Assembly: GCA_050740315.1 (NCBI GenBank)
Contig: JBOIDC010000009.1
Coordinates: 1 to 64,000 of the forward strand
DNA length: 64,000 nucleotides
Direction of reading: 5' to 3'
From: JACCYU01 sp050740315
Lineage (GTDB): Bacteria > Pseudomonadota > Gammaproteobacteria > JACCYU01
Position 1 is the first letter of the stretch, and each line of letters opens with the position of its first letter. Positions 11,286-20,064 of the stretch are shown here, piece after piece. The translations under genes were made by a program, and so were the position numbers. The notes below the pieces were generated by a model, which did not search any database, had not been told where the DNA came from, and was given only the letters and a program-made list of their open reading frames with translations.

Positions 11286-13169
11286 ATGGCGGCACGAGAG
11301 ACTTTCAGAAGCCCGCACGACGAACGCCGACTTTTCGCGGCGCGCGCCGCGGTCGCCGCGCTGGCGACCTTTGGGTTGCTGACCGCACTGGCCGGCCGCA
11401 TGGCCTTTCTGCAGATCAGCAATCACGAGCATTTCCAGACGCTATCGCAAGACAACCGTGTAAAGCTGATTGCGGTGCCGCCGCCGCGCGGCCTGATCTA
11501 TGACCGCAACGGCGTGGTGCTGGCCGAAAATCTGCCCAGCTACCGACTGGAGATTACGCCGTCGCAGGTCAGCGATCTGCCCGCGACTTTGCGGCGGCTG
11601 GCCGAGATCATACCGATCAGCGACGGCGATATAAGCCGTTTTTACGCCAATATGCGGCGCCAGGCGCAATTTCAGGCGACGCCGCTGCTGCTGAACATGA
11701 ACAGCGAGGACGTGGCTTCGTTCGCCATCAACCGGCATCTGTTCAGCGGCGTCGACGTCGCCGCGCATTCGAGCCGCCGTTATCCCGTGCAGGAACTCGC
11801 CGCGCACGCCGTGGGCTATGCCGGGCGTATCAACGAGGCCGAACTGCGTCAGCTGGATCCAGAATCCTACAGCGGCACCAGCCACATCGGCAAACTCGGC
11901 GTGGAGAAATATTACGAATCCTCGCTACATGGTGAGCCTGGTTTTCAGCATGTCGAGATCAACGCGCAGGGTCGTCCGTTGCGCGTGCTGAACCAGCAGC
12001 TGCCGAAGCCCGGCGTCGATCTGGTGCTGAGCCTGGATATGGGTTTGCAGCGTGTGGCGGCCAGGGCGCTGGGTGACGCCAACGGTGCGGTGGTCGCGAT
12101 CGAGCCCGCCAGCGGCGAGGTCCTGGCGCTGGTCAGCCAGCCCGCCTACGACCCCAATCTGTTCGTCGATGGCATCAGTTACGCGGACTACGGCCTGCTG
12201 CGCGACGACCCGGATCGGCCGCTGTTCAATCGCGCGCTGGCCGGCCAGTATCCGCCGGGCTCCACCATCAAGCCATTCATGGGACTGGCCGGCCTCGACT
12301 ACGGCGTTATCGCGGCCGATCGCACCATGTGGGCCGGCCCGTATTATCAGTTGCCCGGCGACAGCCGGCGCTATCGCGACTGGAAGCCCGAAGGGCACGG
12401 GACCGTCGATCTGGAACTGGCCATCATGCGTTCGGCGGACGTGTATTTTTACGATCTGGCGCATCGGCTGGGCATCGACCGGATGCACGATTTTCTAACG
12501 CGCTTCGGGCTGGGGCGGGTCACCGGGCTCGATTCCACCGGCGAAGCGGGCGGTATCATGCCTTCAAGCGCATGGAAGCGCGCTGCGCGCGGTCAGGTCT
12601 GGTTCCCGGGCGAGACCCTGAGCGCCGGTATCGGCCAGGGTTACATGCTCGTAACGCCGCTGCAGCTGGCCGCCGCTACCGCCACCTTGGCGATGCGCGG
12701 CAAGCAGGTGCGGCCGCGGCTTCTGCACGCGATGCAGGATAGCGACACGGGCAGCTTCCGGCCGGTGGAAATCGCGCCCGCCGGTGTTATCGAGCTGCGC
12801 CAGGAGGCATTCTGGAATCAGGTGATCGGACCGATGGTCGAGGTGACGCGCAATCCGCGCGGGACTGCTTACCATATCGGCCAGGACGCGCAATACACCA
12901 TCGCCGGCAAGACCGGCACGGCGCAGGTATTCGGCCTGGCACAGGATGAAAAATACGATGAAACCAAGGTCGCGGAGGAACTGCGCGATCATGCGCTGTT
13001 TATCGCCTTCGCGCCCGCGGACGCACCGCGCATCGCGGTGGCCGTGATCGTCGAAAACGGCGGCGGCGGCGGGCGGGTGGCGGCGCCGGTCGCGCGCGCG
13101 GTGCTGGACTATCATCTGCTACAACAAGATCCCCGACAAAACCCCGCGCTCATGGCCGCACGCCCGTGA
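11286..13169 (+). CDS. mrdA: Penicillin-binding protein 2, elongation-specific transpeptidase
   Basis: PBP2 cross-links peptidoglycan during rod-shaped growth, in complex with RodA. The 627 residues have one N-terminal membrane anchor (about 20-42), the dimerisation domain beginning at PPPRGLIYDRNG, and a transpeptidase domain. The active-site Ser326 lies in STIK (326-329), the second motif is SAD (383-385) and the third is KTGTAQ near 541. These match the E. coli positions closely. A glycine-rich C-terminal stretch (ENGGGGGR) follows. The stop overlaps the rodA start. It is the first gene of the wall-synthesis run. Confidence 0.96.
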   Translation: MAARETFRSPHDERRLFAARAAVAALATFGLLTALAGRMAFLQISNHEHFQTLSQDNRVKLIAVPPPRGLIYDRNGVVLAENLPSYRLEITPSQVSDLPATLRRLAEIIPISDGDISRFYANMRRQAQFQATPLLLNMNSEDVASFAINRHLFSGVDVAAHSSRRYPVQELAAHAVGYAGRINEAELRQLDPESYSGTSHIGKLGVEKYYESSLHGEPGFQHVEINAQGRPLRVLNQQLPKPGVDLVLSLDMGLQRVAARALGDANGAVVAIEPASGEVLALVSQPAYDPNLFVDGISYADYGLLRDDPDRPLFNRALAGQYPPGSTIKPFMGLAGLDYGVIAADRTMWAGPYYQLPGDSRRYRDWKPEGHGTVDLELAIMRSADVYFYDLAHRLGIDRMHDFLTRFGLGRVTGLDSTGEAGGIMPSSAWKRAARGQVWFPGETLSAGIGQGYMLVTPLQLAAATATLAMRGKQVRPRLLHAMQDSDTGSFRPVEIAPAGVIELRQEAFWNQVIGPMVEVTRNPRGTAYHIGQDAQYTIAGKTGTAQVFGLAQDEKYDETKVAEELRDHALFIAFAPADAPRIAVAVIVENGGGGGRVAAPVARAVLDYHLLQQDPRQNPALMAARP

Positions 13170-14293
13170 TGCGCCTTGGCAATGAGCATGCCCGCGGCGC
13201 CAGCTCGGGCGCGCTGCTTCACCTGCTGCGGCTGGATATAACCTTGCTCGCGCCGCTGTTGCTATTGGCCACGATCGGCCTGGTGATACTTTACAGCGCT
13301 GGCGGCGCGGAATTCGAGCTGGTCTCGCGCCAGGGGCTGCGGCTGGCGCTGGGCTTCGGCGTCATGCTGCTGGTCGCGCAGATTCCGGCGCAGGCGCTTA
13401 GAACCTGGTCGCTGTGGCTATACCTGGTCGGCGTGGCGTTGCTGCTGGGCGTCATGTTTTTCGGCGAGGTCAGCAAGGGTGCCCAACGCTGGCTGGACCT
13501 GGGGCCGCTGCGGTTCCAGCCTTCGGAATTGATGAAACTGGTGGTGCCGATGATGGTGGCCTGGTATTTCGCCAGCCGGCGACTGCCGCCGCGCTACTGG
13601 CAGGCCGCGCTGGCGCTGGTGATGGTTGCCGTCCCCGCGCTGCTCATCGCCGAGCAGCCCGATCTGGGCACCGCCATGCTGGTGGGCAGCGCGGGCCTGT
13701 TCGCCATCTTTCTGGCGGGGATGAGCTGGCGGCTGCTGGCGACGATAACTTTGTCCGGGCTTGCGTGCGCTCCGGTGCTTTGGCATTTTATGCGCGACTA
13801 TCAGCGCCAGCGCGTGCTCACCTTGCTCAATCCCGAGAATGATCCATTGGGCGCCGGCTACCATATCATTCAGTCCAAGATCGCGATCGGTTCCGGCGGG
13901 CTGTACGGCAAAGGCTGGTTGAATGGCACTCAGTCACAACTGGATTTCCTGCCGGAGCGTCACACGGATTTCATCTTTGCCGTGTTCGGCGAGGAATGGG
14001 GTTTCCTCGGCGTCGTTCTATTGCTCGGTATCTACGCATTGATCGTGTCGCGCGGGCTCATCATTGCGGTACGGTCGCACGACACTTATGCGCGCCTGCT
14101 GGCCGGCAGCCTGAGCCTGTCGTTTTTCGTGTACGTGTTCGTCAATATCGGCATGGTGTCCGGCCTGCTGCCGGTGGTTGGCGTGCCGTTGCCGCTGATA
14201 AGCTATGGAGGCACTTCCGTGGTGACGCTGATGGCGGCATTCGGTATGCTCATGTCCATACATTCACATGCGCGCGCGCTCGCACACCGATAA
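13169..14293 (+). CDS. rodA: Peptidoglycan glycosyltransferase RodA
   Basis: RodA is the SEDS-family polymerase that extends glycan strands with PBP2. It is a multi-spanning protein of about 374 residues. Family signatures include GAQRWLDLGPLRFQPSELMKL, the AEQPDLGTAML loop, LPERHTDFIFAVFGEEWGF and the C-terminal PLISYGGTS. The start region reads GTGATG: the mrdA stop TGA lies inside it, so either the GTG at 13166 or the ATG at 13169 can serve. Both give translational coupling to mrdA. The partner relationship is well established in the family. Confidence 0.95.
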   Translation: MRLGNEHARGASSGALLHLLRLDITLLAPLLLLATIGLVILYSAGGAEFELVSRQGLRLALGFGVMLLVAQIPAQALRTWSLWLYLVGVALLLGVMFFGEVSKGAQRWLDLGPLRFQPSELMKLVVPMMVAWYFASRRLPPRYWQAALALVMVAVPALLIAEQPDLGTAMLVGSAGLFAIFLAGMSWRLLATITLSGLACAPVLWHFMRDYQRQRVLTLLNPENDPLGAGYHIIQSKIAIGSGGLYGKGWLNGTQSQLDFLPERHTDFIFAVFGEEWGFLGVVLLLGIYALIVSRGLIIAVRSHDTYARLLAGSLSLSFFVYVFVNIGMVSGLLPVVGVPLPLISYGGTSVVTLMAAFGMLMSIHSHARALAHR

Positions 14294-14309
14294 GATCGTG
14301 CTAACCATA

Positions 14310-15341
14310 ATGAAGATAACCGCTCGAACCCTGATCGCGCTTGTCAGCAGCCTGGCGGTGGTGGCGGGCGTGGCGGTATATGTCCTGACCGCCGCCCAGG
14401 CCGGCGCGAAGGATTACCTGGGCCGTGCGGAGGTGCGCGACTTCATCGAGCGCATGGTCTCGAAACATGGTTTCGATCAGAGTGCGCTAGAGCGCCTGTT
14501 CGCCGACGCAGAGCAGCAGGAGACGGCGCTGGAGGCGATTGCACGGCCGGCCGAGTCGAAACCCTGGCACGTGTATCGGGAGATCTTCGTGACCCCGCAG
14601 CGCATCCAGGGCGGCGTCGAATTCTGGGAAAAGAACCGGCCGTTGCTGGAAAAGGCGGCGCGGGACTATGGCGTGCCGGTGGAGATCATCGTCGCCATCA
14701 TCGGCGTGGAAACCTATTACGGCCGGCAGACCGGTGGTTATCCCGTGTTCGACACGCTGGTTACCCTGGGCTTCGACTATCCGCCCCGCGGCGAGTTTTT
14801 CCGCAACGAGCTGGAGCACTTCATGCTGCTCAGCCGCGAGGAGTCGTTAAAAATCCCCGACGTGATCGGCTCCTACGCGGGCGCCATGGGCATGGGCCAG
14901 TTCATCTCCAGCAGCTACCGCGCCTACGCGGTTGATTTCGACGACGACGGCAAGCGCGAACTGTGGAGCAGCACGGCGGATGCCATCGGCAGCGTCGCCA
15001 ATTACTTTCGCGTGCACGGCTGGCAGCCTGGCGCGCCGGTCGCCTATCCGGCGGACGTGCGCGGCGGCGACTACCGCGCGCTCGTGGACCGCGGCCTGGA
15101 ACCCAGCATCGAGGCCGGCCGCCTTGCGAGCCTGGGCGTCAAGACACAGGCAAACATCGACGACGACGCGCGCGTGGCGCTGTTCGAATTCGATGCGGGC
15201 GACGGCATGCAGTACTGGATCGGGCTCAACAACTTCTACGTGATCACCCGCTACAACCGCAGCTCGCTTTACGCCATGGCGGTGTATCAGTTGAGCCAGA
15301 TGATCAGGCAGGCGTACGACAACCGGCTCGCGCGCGGGTAG
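14310..15341 (+). CDS. mltB: Lytic murein transglycosylase B
   Basis: MltB cleaves glycan strands to 1,6-anhydro-muropeptides, making room for new wall and feeding recycling. The 343 residues start with a signal peptide ending near TAAQAGA. No lipobox is visible, so this form looks soluble in the periplasm or anchored by an uncleaved signal. The catalytic Glu134 is in GVETYYGRQTGG, followed by GAMGMGQFISSSYRAYAVDFD. I chose the ATG at 14310 because it begins a clean signal peptide 16 bases after rodA; an ATG at 14268 would overlap rodA. rlpA follows by 2 bases. Confidence 0.92.
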   Translation: MKITARTLIALVSSLAVVAGVAVYVLTAAQAGAKDYLGRAEVRDFIERMVSKHGFDQSALERLFADAEQQETALEAIARPAESKPWHVYREIFVTPQRIQGGVEFWEKNRPLLEKAARDYGVPVEIIVAIIGVETYYGRQTGGYPVFDTLVTLGFDYPPRGEFFRNELEHFMLLSREESLKIPDVIGSYAGAMGMGQFISSSYRAYAVDFDDDGKRELWSSTADAIGSVANYFRVHGWQPGAPVAYPADVRGGDYRALVDRGLEPSIEAGRLASLGVKTQANIDDDARVALFEFDAGDGMQYWIGLNNFYVITRYNRSSLYAMAVYQLSQMIRQAYDNRLARG

Positions 15342-15343
15342 CG

Positions 15344-16135
15344 ATGCCCGGGCACTGGCCGCAGGGTTTTGCAGGATTGCTGGCGGCGCTTGCGCTGGCG
15401 GCCTGTACCAGTCAACCGCCAATTCCCGTTCCGCCGGACGGGGGCTATCCGCCCGACGCGGTGCCAAAGGTGGAGCCGAAAAGCCGCCACGGCAACCCGC
15501 CATCCTACGTCGTCGCCGGCAAGCGCTACGATGTGCTGGCCAGCAGCGAGGGCTTCGTCGAACGCGGTATGGCGTCCTGGTATGGCCCCGACTTTCACGG
15601 TCGCCGGACCTCCAGCGGCGAGACCTACGACATGTATGCCATGACCGCCGCGCATCCGGGCCTGCCGTTGCCGACGTACGTGCAGGTCACCAATCTGGAA
15701 AACGGCCGCAAGACGGTGGTTAGGGTCAACGACCGCGGGCCGTTTCATGGCGGCCGCGTGATCGATTTGTCCTACGCCGCGGCCCGCAAGCTGGGCATTC
15801 TCGAGCGCGGCACCGGCTTGGTCGAGGTGCGCGCGCTGGATCCCGGCGCGCCCGCCGCCGCGCCTGCGCCGTCAGTCGAGAACGTGCCAGTCATTGCGGC
15901 GCCAAGCCTGTTTGTGCAGGTCGGTGCGTTTACCGAACTGCGCAATGCCGAGCAGTTACGCGCGGAGCTGCTGCTCCGTCAATTGGGCGATATACACATC
16001 GCGTCCGAGGCTGTCGCGGACGGCGCACTGTACCGGGTACGCGTCGGGCCGCTGCCCTCGGCTAGCGATGCGGATTCGACGGCGCAGCGGCTGCAGGCGC
16101 TGGGCATGCGCGACGCCCGCGTGGTTGTCGAATAG
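15344..16135 (+). CDS. rlpA: RlpA septal-ring lytic transglycosylase, lipoprotein with SPOR domain
   Basis: RlpA digests glycan strands that lack stem peptides, at division sites in relatives such as Pseudomonas. The 263 residues have a lipoprotein signal with Cys21 in LALAACTSQ, a proline-rich linker, a double-psi beta-barrel domain (GMASWYGPDFHGRRTSSGETYD, with RVNDRGPF and DLSYAAARKLGI), and a C-terminal SPOR domain from about 185 (SLFVQVGAFTELRNAEQL) that targets denuded glycan. The true start is the ATG at 15344, two bases after the mltB stop. A longer upstream open frame is only antisense-like extension in the mltB region. Confidence 0.94.
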   Translation: MPGHWPQGFAGLLAALALAACTSQPPIPVPPDGGYPPDAVPKVEPKSRHGNPPSYVVAGKRYDVLASSEGFVERGMASWYGPDFHGRRTSSGETYDMYAMTAAHPGLPLPTYVQVTNLENGRKTVVRVNDRGPFHGGRVIDLSYAAARKLGILERGTGLVEVRALDPGAPAAAPAPSVENVPVIAAPSLFVQVGAFTELRNAEQLRAELLLRQLGDIHIASEAVADGALYRVRVGPLPSASDADSTAQRLQALGMRDARVVVE

Positions 16136-16287
16136 CGGGTCGAACAAGAAACCGGCGGATGTCCGTTTGCCAGCGCCGGCGATGGGCATTCAAATCCCGT
16201 CGCGGATGCTTGCCGGGTTACCGTAGTTGTGGGTAGGGGGTTAGAATCCAAATGTTCCATCCTGAACGTCCATCATCGCGTGCCACC

Positions 16288-17457
16288 ATGCCAATGTTGT
16301 TTCTAAGAAAATTCTTGCTCGTTACGCTGACCTTGGTGTCGATCGCGGCGGCTTCGGCCGGCGCGCAGACGCCGACCACGGCGCCCGCGCCGATCCCGTC
16401 GCCGCCCAGCTTCGATTCCAAAAGTTACATCATGATCGATTTCGACAGCGGCGCGGTGTTGGCCGAGCACAATCCGGACGAGCGCGTGGAGCCGGCCAGC
16501 ATCACCAAGATCATAACCACTTATCTCGTCTACAAGGCGCTGGAGCAGGGGCAGATCAGCCTGGACGACGAGGTGCTGATCAGCGAAAAGGCCTGGCGCA
16601 TGGGTGGCTCGAAGATGTTCGTCGAAGTCGGCGACCGGGTCACGCTCAAACAGTTGCTCAAGGGCATCATTATCCAGTCGGGCAACGACGCGACCGTGGC
16701 CGTGGCCGAACATGTCGCGGGCACCGAACGCGCCTTTGCCGATCTGATGAACGCCGAAGCCAAGCGGCTGGGCATGACCGGCACGCATTATGTCGATTCG
16801 ACCGGCTGGCCGCATCCGGAGCAATACACCACCGCGCGTGACATCGCCACCCTGGCGCAGGCGCTGATCCGCGATTTCCCCGAATATTACGCCGGTTACG
16901 CCGAGCGTGAATTCACGTTCAACGACATCAAGCAATACAATCGCAATACGCTCCTGTTCCAGGACGATTCCGTAGACGGCCTGAAGACGGGCCATACCGA
17001 GTCGGCCGGTTATTGTCTGGTGGCCTCCGCCCTGCGGGAGGGCATGCGCCTGATCACAGTGGTGATGGGCACGCCCAGCGAGAAGGCGCGTGCCGCCAAT
17101 ACGCAGGCGCTGCTGAGTTACGGCTTCCGGTTTTTCGAGACGCACAAGCTGTATTCCGCCGATGAGCCGCTGGCGACGCCGCGCGCCTGGAAGGGCGAAG
17201 CCGAAAACGTGCCGGTCGGTCTTGCGGAGGATCTGATCGTCACGATTCCGCGCGATCGTTATGGCGGCTTGAGCGCGTCGCTGGATCTGAACGACCAGAT
17301 CCTGGCGCCGGTGCAGCAGCACGAGGAGGTCGGACAGGTGAAGGTGCGCTTCGATGGCGAGCCGCTGCGCGAAGAACCGGTCATCGCGTTGCGGTCCGTG
17401 GACAAAGGCGGGCTCTGGCGTCAGGCCAAGGATACGGTTCTGATGTGGTTTCAGTAA
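16288..17457 (+). CDS. dacA: D-alanyl-D-alanine carboxypeptidase (PBP5/6 family)
   Basis: It removes the terminal D-Ala from stem pentapeptides in the periplasm, limiting cross-linking. The 389 residues have a signal peptide ending near ASAGAQ, the active-site SITK (Ser71, Lys74), SGN (131-133) and KTG (233-235), then the PBP5 C-terminal beta domain and an amphipathic end (RQAKDTVLMWFQ) that anchors it to the membrane. I chose the ATG at 16288; an ATG at 16252 would add 12 residues before the signal. The stop TAA shares its last base with the start of dat (TAATG), so the two are coupled. Confidence 0.95.
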   Translation: MPMLFLRKFLLVTLTLVSIAAASAGAQTPTTAPAPIPSPPSFDSKSYIMIDFDSGAVLAEHNPDERVEPASITKIITTYLVYKALEQGQISLDDEVLISEKAWRMGGSKMFVEVGDRVTLKQLLKGIIIQSGNDATVAVAEHVAGTERAFADLMNAEAKRLGMTGTHYVDSTGWPHPEQYTTARDIATLAQALIRDFPEYYAGYAEREFTFNDIKQYNRNTLLFQDDSVDGLKTGHTESAGYCLVASALREGMRLITVVMGTPSEKARAANTQALLSYGFRFFETHKLYSADEPLATPRAWKGEAENVPVGLAEDLIVTIPRDRYGGLSASLDLNDQILAPVQQHEEVGQVKVRFDGEPLREEPVIALRSVDKGGLWRQAKDTVLMWFQ

Positions 17458-18317
17458 TGACGCCATGCGTGTTTCTCAACGGCGAGTTCGTGCGTGCGGA
17501 AGCGGCGCAGGTGCCGGTGCTGGATCGTGGTTTTCTGTTCGGCGATGGCGTTTACGAGCTGATGCCGGTGTACGGCGGGCATCCGTTCCGCCTGGATGAA
17601 CACCTGGCGCGGCTCGGGCGCAGCCTTGGCGAAGTACTCATTCCGAATCCTTACGCGCCGGCGCGCTGGACTGAAATCCTGGGCGGGCTGATCGAGCGCG
17701 CGGGCGGCGGCGATCTGCTGGTGTACTGGCAGGTCACGCGGGGGGTTGCGCCGCGCGATCACGCGTTTCCGCGCGGCATCGAACCGACCGTGTTCGGCAT
17801 GACCAGCGCGCTGCCCGGCGCCGTGCCGGAGCAGCTTGAACGCGGCGTCAGGGCGGTGATCCGCCAGGACATCCGCTGGCAGCGCTGCGACATCAAGGCG
17901 ATCAGCCTGCTGGGCAACGTGTTGCTGCGGCAGCAGGCAATCGACGCCGGCGCGATCGAAGCCTTGCTCGTGCGGGACGGTTACGTAACGGAGGGTGCGG
18001 CGAGTAACGTGTTTGCCGTTATCGAGGATATCATCGTCACGCCGCCAAAAAGCGCCTCGCTGCTGCCGGGCGTCACGCGCGATCTCATTCTTCAACTGGC
18101 CACGGCCGACGGGCTCGCGTACGAGGAGGCGCAAATCAGCGAACGGGCATTGCGCGATGCGAGCGAAATCTGGATAACCAGCTCGTCTAAGGAAGTGTTG
18201 CCGGTCACGCGGCTGGACGATCGGCTAGTCGGTAATGGCGCGCCGGGCGAGCTTTGGCGGCGGGTCTATCGTTTGTTCCAGGATCACAAGGCGGTGTTCG
18301 CCGCCAGGGGGTGTTAA
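17457..18317 (+). CDS. dat: D-amino acid aminotransferase (fold-type IV PLP enzyme)
   Basis: A class IV transaminase that interconverts D-alanine and D-glutamate with pyruvate and 2-oxoglutarate, supplying wall D-amino acids. The 286 residues show LDRGFLFGDGVYELMPVY at the N-terminus, the PLP lysine at about 147 (CDIKAISLLGNVL), the VTEGAASNVF loop and the phosphate-binding PGVTRDLIL and ITSSSKEVLPVT segments. This pattern fits D-amino acid rather than branched-chain transaminases. It begins in the dacA stop and ends one base before ybeD. Position next to a D,D-carboxypeptidase supports D-Ala recycling. Confidence 0.9.
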   Translation: MTPCVFLNGEFVRAEAAQVPVLDRGFLFGDGVYELMPVYGGHPFRLDEHLARLGRSLGEVLIPNPYAPARWTEILGGLIERAGGGDLLVYWQVTRGVAPRDHAFPRGIEPTVFGMTSALPGAVPEQLERGVRAVIRQDIRWQRCDIKAISLLGNVLLRQQAIDAGAIEALLVRDGYVTEGAASNVFAVIEDIIVTPPKSASLLPGVTRDLILQLATADGLAYEEAQISERALRDASEIWITSSSKEVLPVTRLDDRLVGNGAPGELWRRVYRLFQDHKAVFAARGC

Positions 18318-18593
18318 ATGTCCGAGGACGCCGCAAAGGAATCGGCACTGAAATTTCCGTGCGATTTTCCCATCAAGGTGATGGGACGCGCCGGCGACGG
18401 CTTGCGTGAACGCGTAGTCGAAATTGTCGATCGCCATGTCCCGCAACTGCGCGCCGACGCCGTTACCAGTCGCCTGAGCCGCCACGGCAAATACGAGAGC
18501 ATCACCGCCGTGGTGCCCGCCACCAGCCAGCAACAGCTGGACGATATCTACCGCGAAATCAGCGCCTGCGAAGCGGTGATTATGGCGATCTGA
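18318..18593 (+). CDS. ybeD: DUF493/YbeD family protein
   Basis: A 91-residue protein of the YbeD family, which has an ACT-like fold. The function is unproven, though conserved linkage to lipB suggests a regulatory role in lipoate or wall metabolism. Recognisable segments are LKFPCDFPIKVMG and the C-terminal QQLDDIYREISACEAVIMAI. The ATG directly follows the dat stop with no gap, so it is in the same operon. In E. coli ybeD lies between dacA and lipB. Here a foreign-looking gene separates it from lipB. Confidence 0.9.
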   Translation: MSEDAAKESALKFPCDFPIKVMGRAGDGLRERVVEIVDRHVPQLRADAVTSRLSRHGKYESITAVVPATSQQQLDDIYREISACEAVIMAI

Positions 18594-18620
18594 CGGGCGG
18601 CTGGGCCATTAGTGATAGCC

Positions 18621-19349
18621 ATGTGCCAGACTCCGGAGGAAGCGAAGCTGTTTGATCAAATCGTCGCAAAGATATACCTCAAACACGACCAGCTTGGGCA
18701 CGTGCTGGGATGTAGTTTTCTTTACACATCACGAAAGACTTTTACGGGCGGAGCAAGAATCGTTTTTCTCGGAATCAACCCCGGTGGCGCCAAACGAGAA
18801 TCAAATGTGGAAAGCGTCGAGCTGGGAAATGCCCATTACTCCGAGCTCTGGGACGATGGTGTGCGCCTTAGTAAATTGCAACTTCAAGTGTGTCGACTGT
18901 ACAAAATAGTTGCACGTAAGCTATACCCGAACGATAGTTCGTTGCCGAATCGTCTGATGGACGAGGCTATCCAATCCAACTTCATTCCGTTTCGTTCGCA
19001 CAAATCTGAAACACTTCACGAGCCTAAGAAATCAAGGTCGTTTGCGTGTGAATTATGGAAAGAAATCTTTTCTAATCTTTTCGCCAAGACTGCGCCGCGG
19101 GTAATTGTTTGGCACGGTGTCGAGGAATTCGATAGATATTCGAAGCAAATTTTACCTGGGTTCAGTTTCAATAAGGCACCAACTGGGTGGAAGAGGAGAC
19201 CGTACCGATATGGAATCTGGCAGCATAATGGTCAACAAGTTTACGTACTGGGGCTTCCGCAGTTGTCACGGTACACCATCATCAGCAATCCGAAATGCGT
19301 GGCGGCGGTGGATACATTTACCGATCAGATCGCCAACGCACTCCGTTGA
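18621..19349 (+). CDS. Uncharacterised protein, possibly uracil-DNA glycosylase superfamily-like
   Basis: A 242-residue protein that I do not firmly recognise. It has IVFLGINPGGAKRE (GINPG at 51-55), which resembles the active-site strand of mismatch-type uracil-DNA glycosylases, then SNFIPFRSHKS, VIVWHGVEEFDRY and a late LGLPQLSRYTI that could be the second loop. The match is weak and the catalytic residue is not certain. The DNA is clearly AT-richer than the flanks and codon use differs. It splits the conserved ybeD-lipB pair. Both points suggest acquisition by transfer. A GTG at 18612 would add three residues; no good ribosome site is seen. Confidence 0.5.
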   Translation: MCQTPEEAKLFDQIVAKIYLKHDQLGHVLGCSFLYTSRKTFTGGARIVFLGINPGGAKRESNVESVELGNAHYSELWDDGVRLSKLQLQVCRLYKIVARKLYPNDSSLPNRLMDEAIQSNFIPFRSHKSETLHEPKKSRSFACELWKEIFSNLFAKTAPRVIVWHGVEEFDRYSKQILPGFSFNKAPTGWKRRPYRYGIWQHNGQQVYVLGLPQLSRYTIISNPKCVAAVDTFTDQIANALR

Positions 19350-19401
19350 TTCTGCGTAAAAATAGCTATCTAAGCGCATCTGGTAGCTAAGCGACAGTCC
19401 T

Positions 19402-20064
19402 TTGTTTATTAAACATCTTGGCCATTGCGAGTACCTTCCGGTATGGCAGGCGATGCAGACCTTCACCACGCGGCGCGACGCCGAAACCACCGATGAATTA
19501 TGGGTGGTCGAGCATCCACCGGTATTCACCCTCGGCTTGAACGGCAAGCGCGAGCACGTGCTCGATCCCGGCGATATTCCGGTGGTGCAAAGCGATCGCG
19601 GTGGCCAGGTGACCTACCACGGGCCGGGACAGGTCGTGATCTATCTGCTGATCGATTTGAAACGCCGGAAGCTCGGCGCGCGCGACCTGGTCGACACCAT
19701 CGAAACCGCGACCATCGCCTTTCTGGCCGAGCAGGGCATCGCGGCCTGCGCGCGTCCCGAGGCGCCCGGCGTCTACGTCGAAGGCAGGAAGATCGCCGCG
19801 CTGGGCTTGCGCATCCGGCGCGGGTGCAGCTATCACGGTCTCGCCTTCAATGTCGATATGGATCTTTCGCCCTTTACCCGCATCGACCCGTGCGGCTATG
19901 CGGGGCTCGAAGTCACCCAGCTCAAGCATTACGTTCGGGTCAGCGATCGCCGCGCCGTGGCGGGACACCTGTGCGGCCATCTGCTCGCGGGCCTGGGTTG
20001 CAATGAAGTTCCAATTGAGCAAATCGATTATGTCCTCGACTCCGCATCGCATCGTTCAGGGTGA
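19402..20064 (+). CDS. lipB: Octanoyl-[ACP]:protein N-octanoyltransferase LipB
   Basis: LipB moves octanoyl groups from acyl carrier protein to lipoyl domains, the first step of lipoate synthesis. The 220 residues contain SDRGGQVTYHGPGQ (64-77), the catalytic Lys130 (GRKIAALGLRI), His145 in SYHG and the nucleophile Cys164 in DPCGYAGLEVTQ. The start appears to be TTG at 19402; the N-terminus (HLGHCEYLPVWQAM) then aligns well with the family. No strong ribosome site precedes it, perhaps because the upstream sequence was changed by insertion of the preceding gene. It overlaps lipA by 35 bases. Confidence 0.93.
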   Translation: MFIKHLGHCEYLPVWQAMQTFTTRRDAETTDELWVVEHPPVFTLGLNGKREHVLDPGDIPVVQSDRGGQVTYHGPGQVVIYLLIDLKRRKLGARDLVDTIETATIAFLAEQGIAACARPEAPGVYVEGRKIAALGLRIRRGCSYHGLAFNVDMDLSPFTRIDPCGYAGLEVTQLKHYVRVSDRRAVAGHLCGHLLAGLGCNEVPIEQIDYVLDSASHRSG

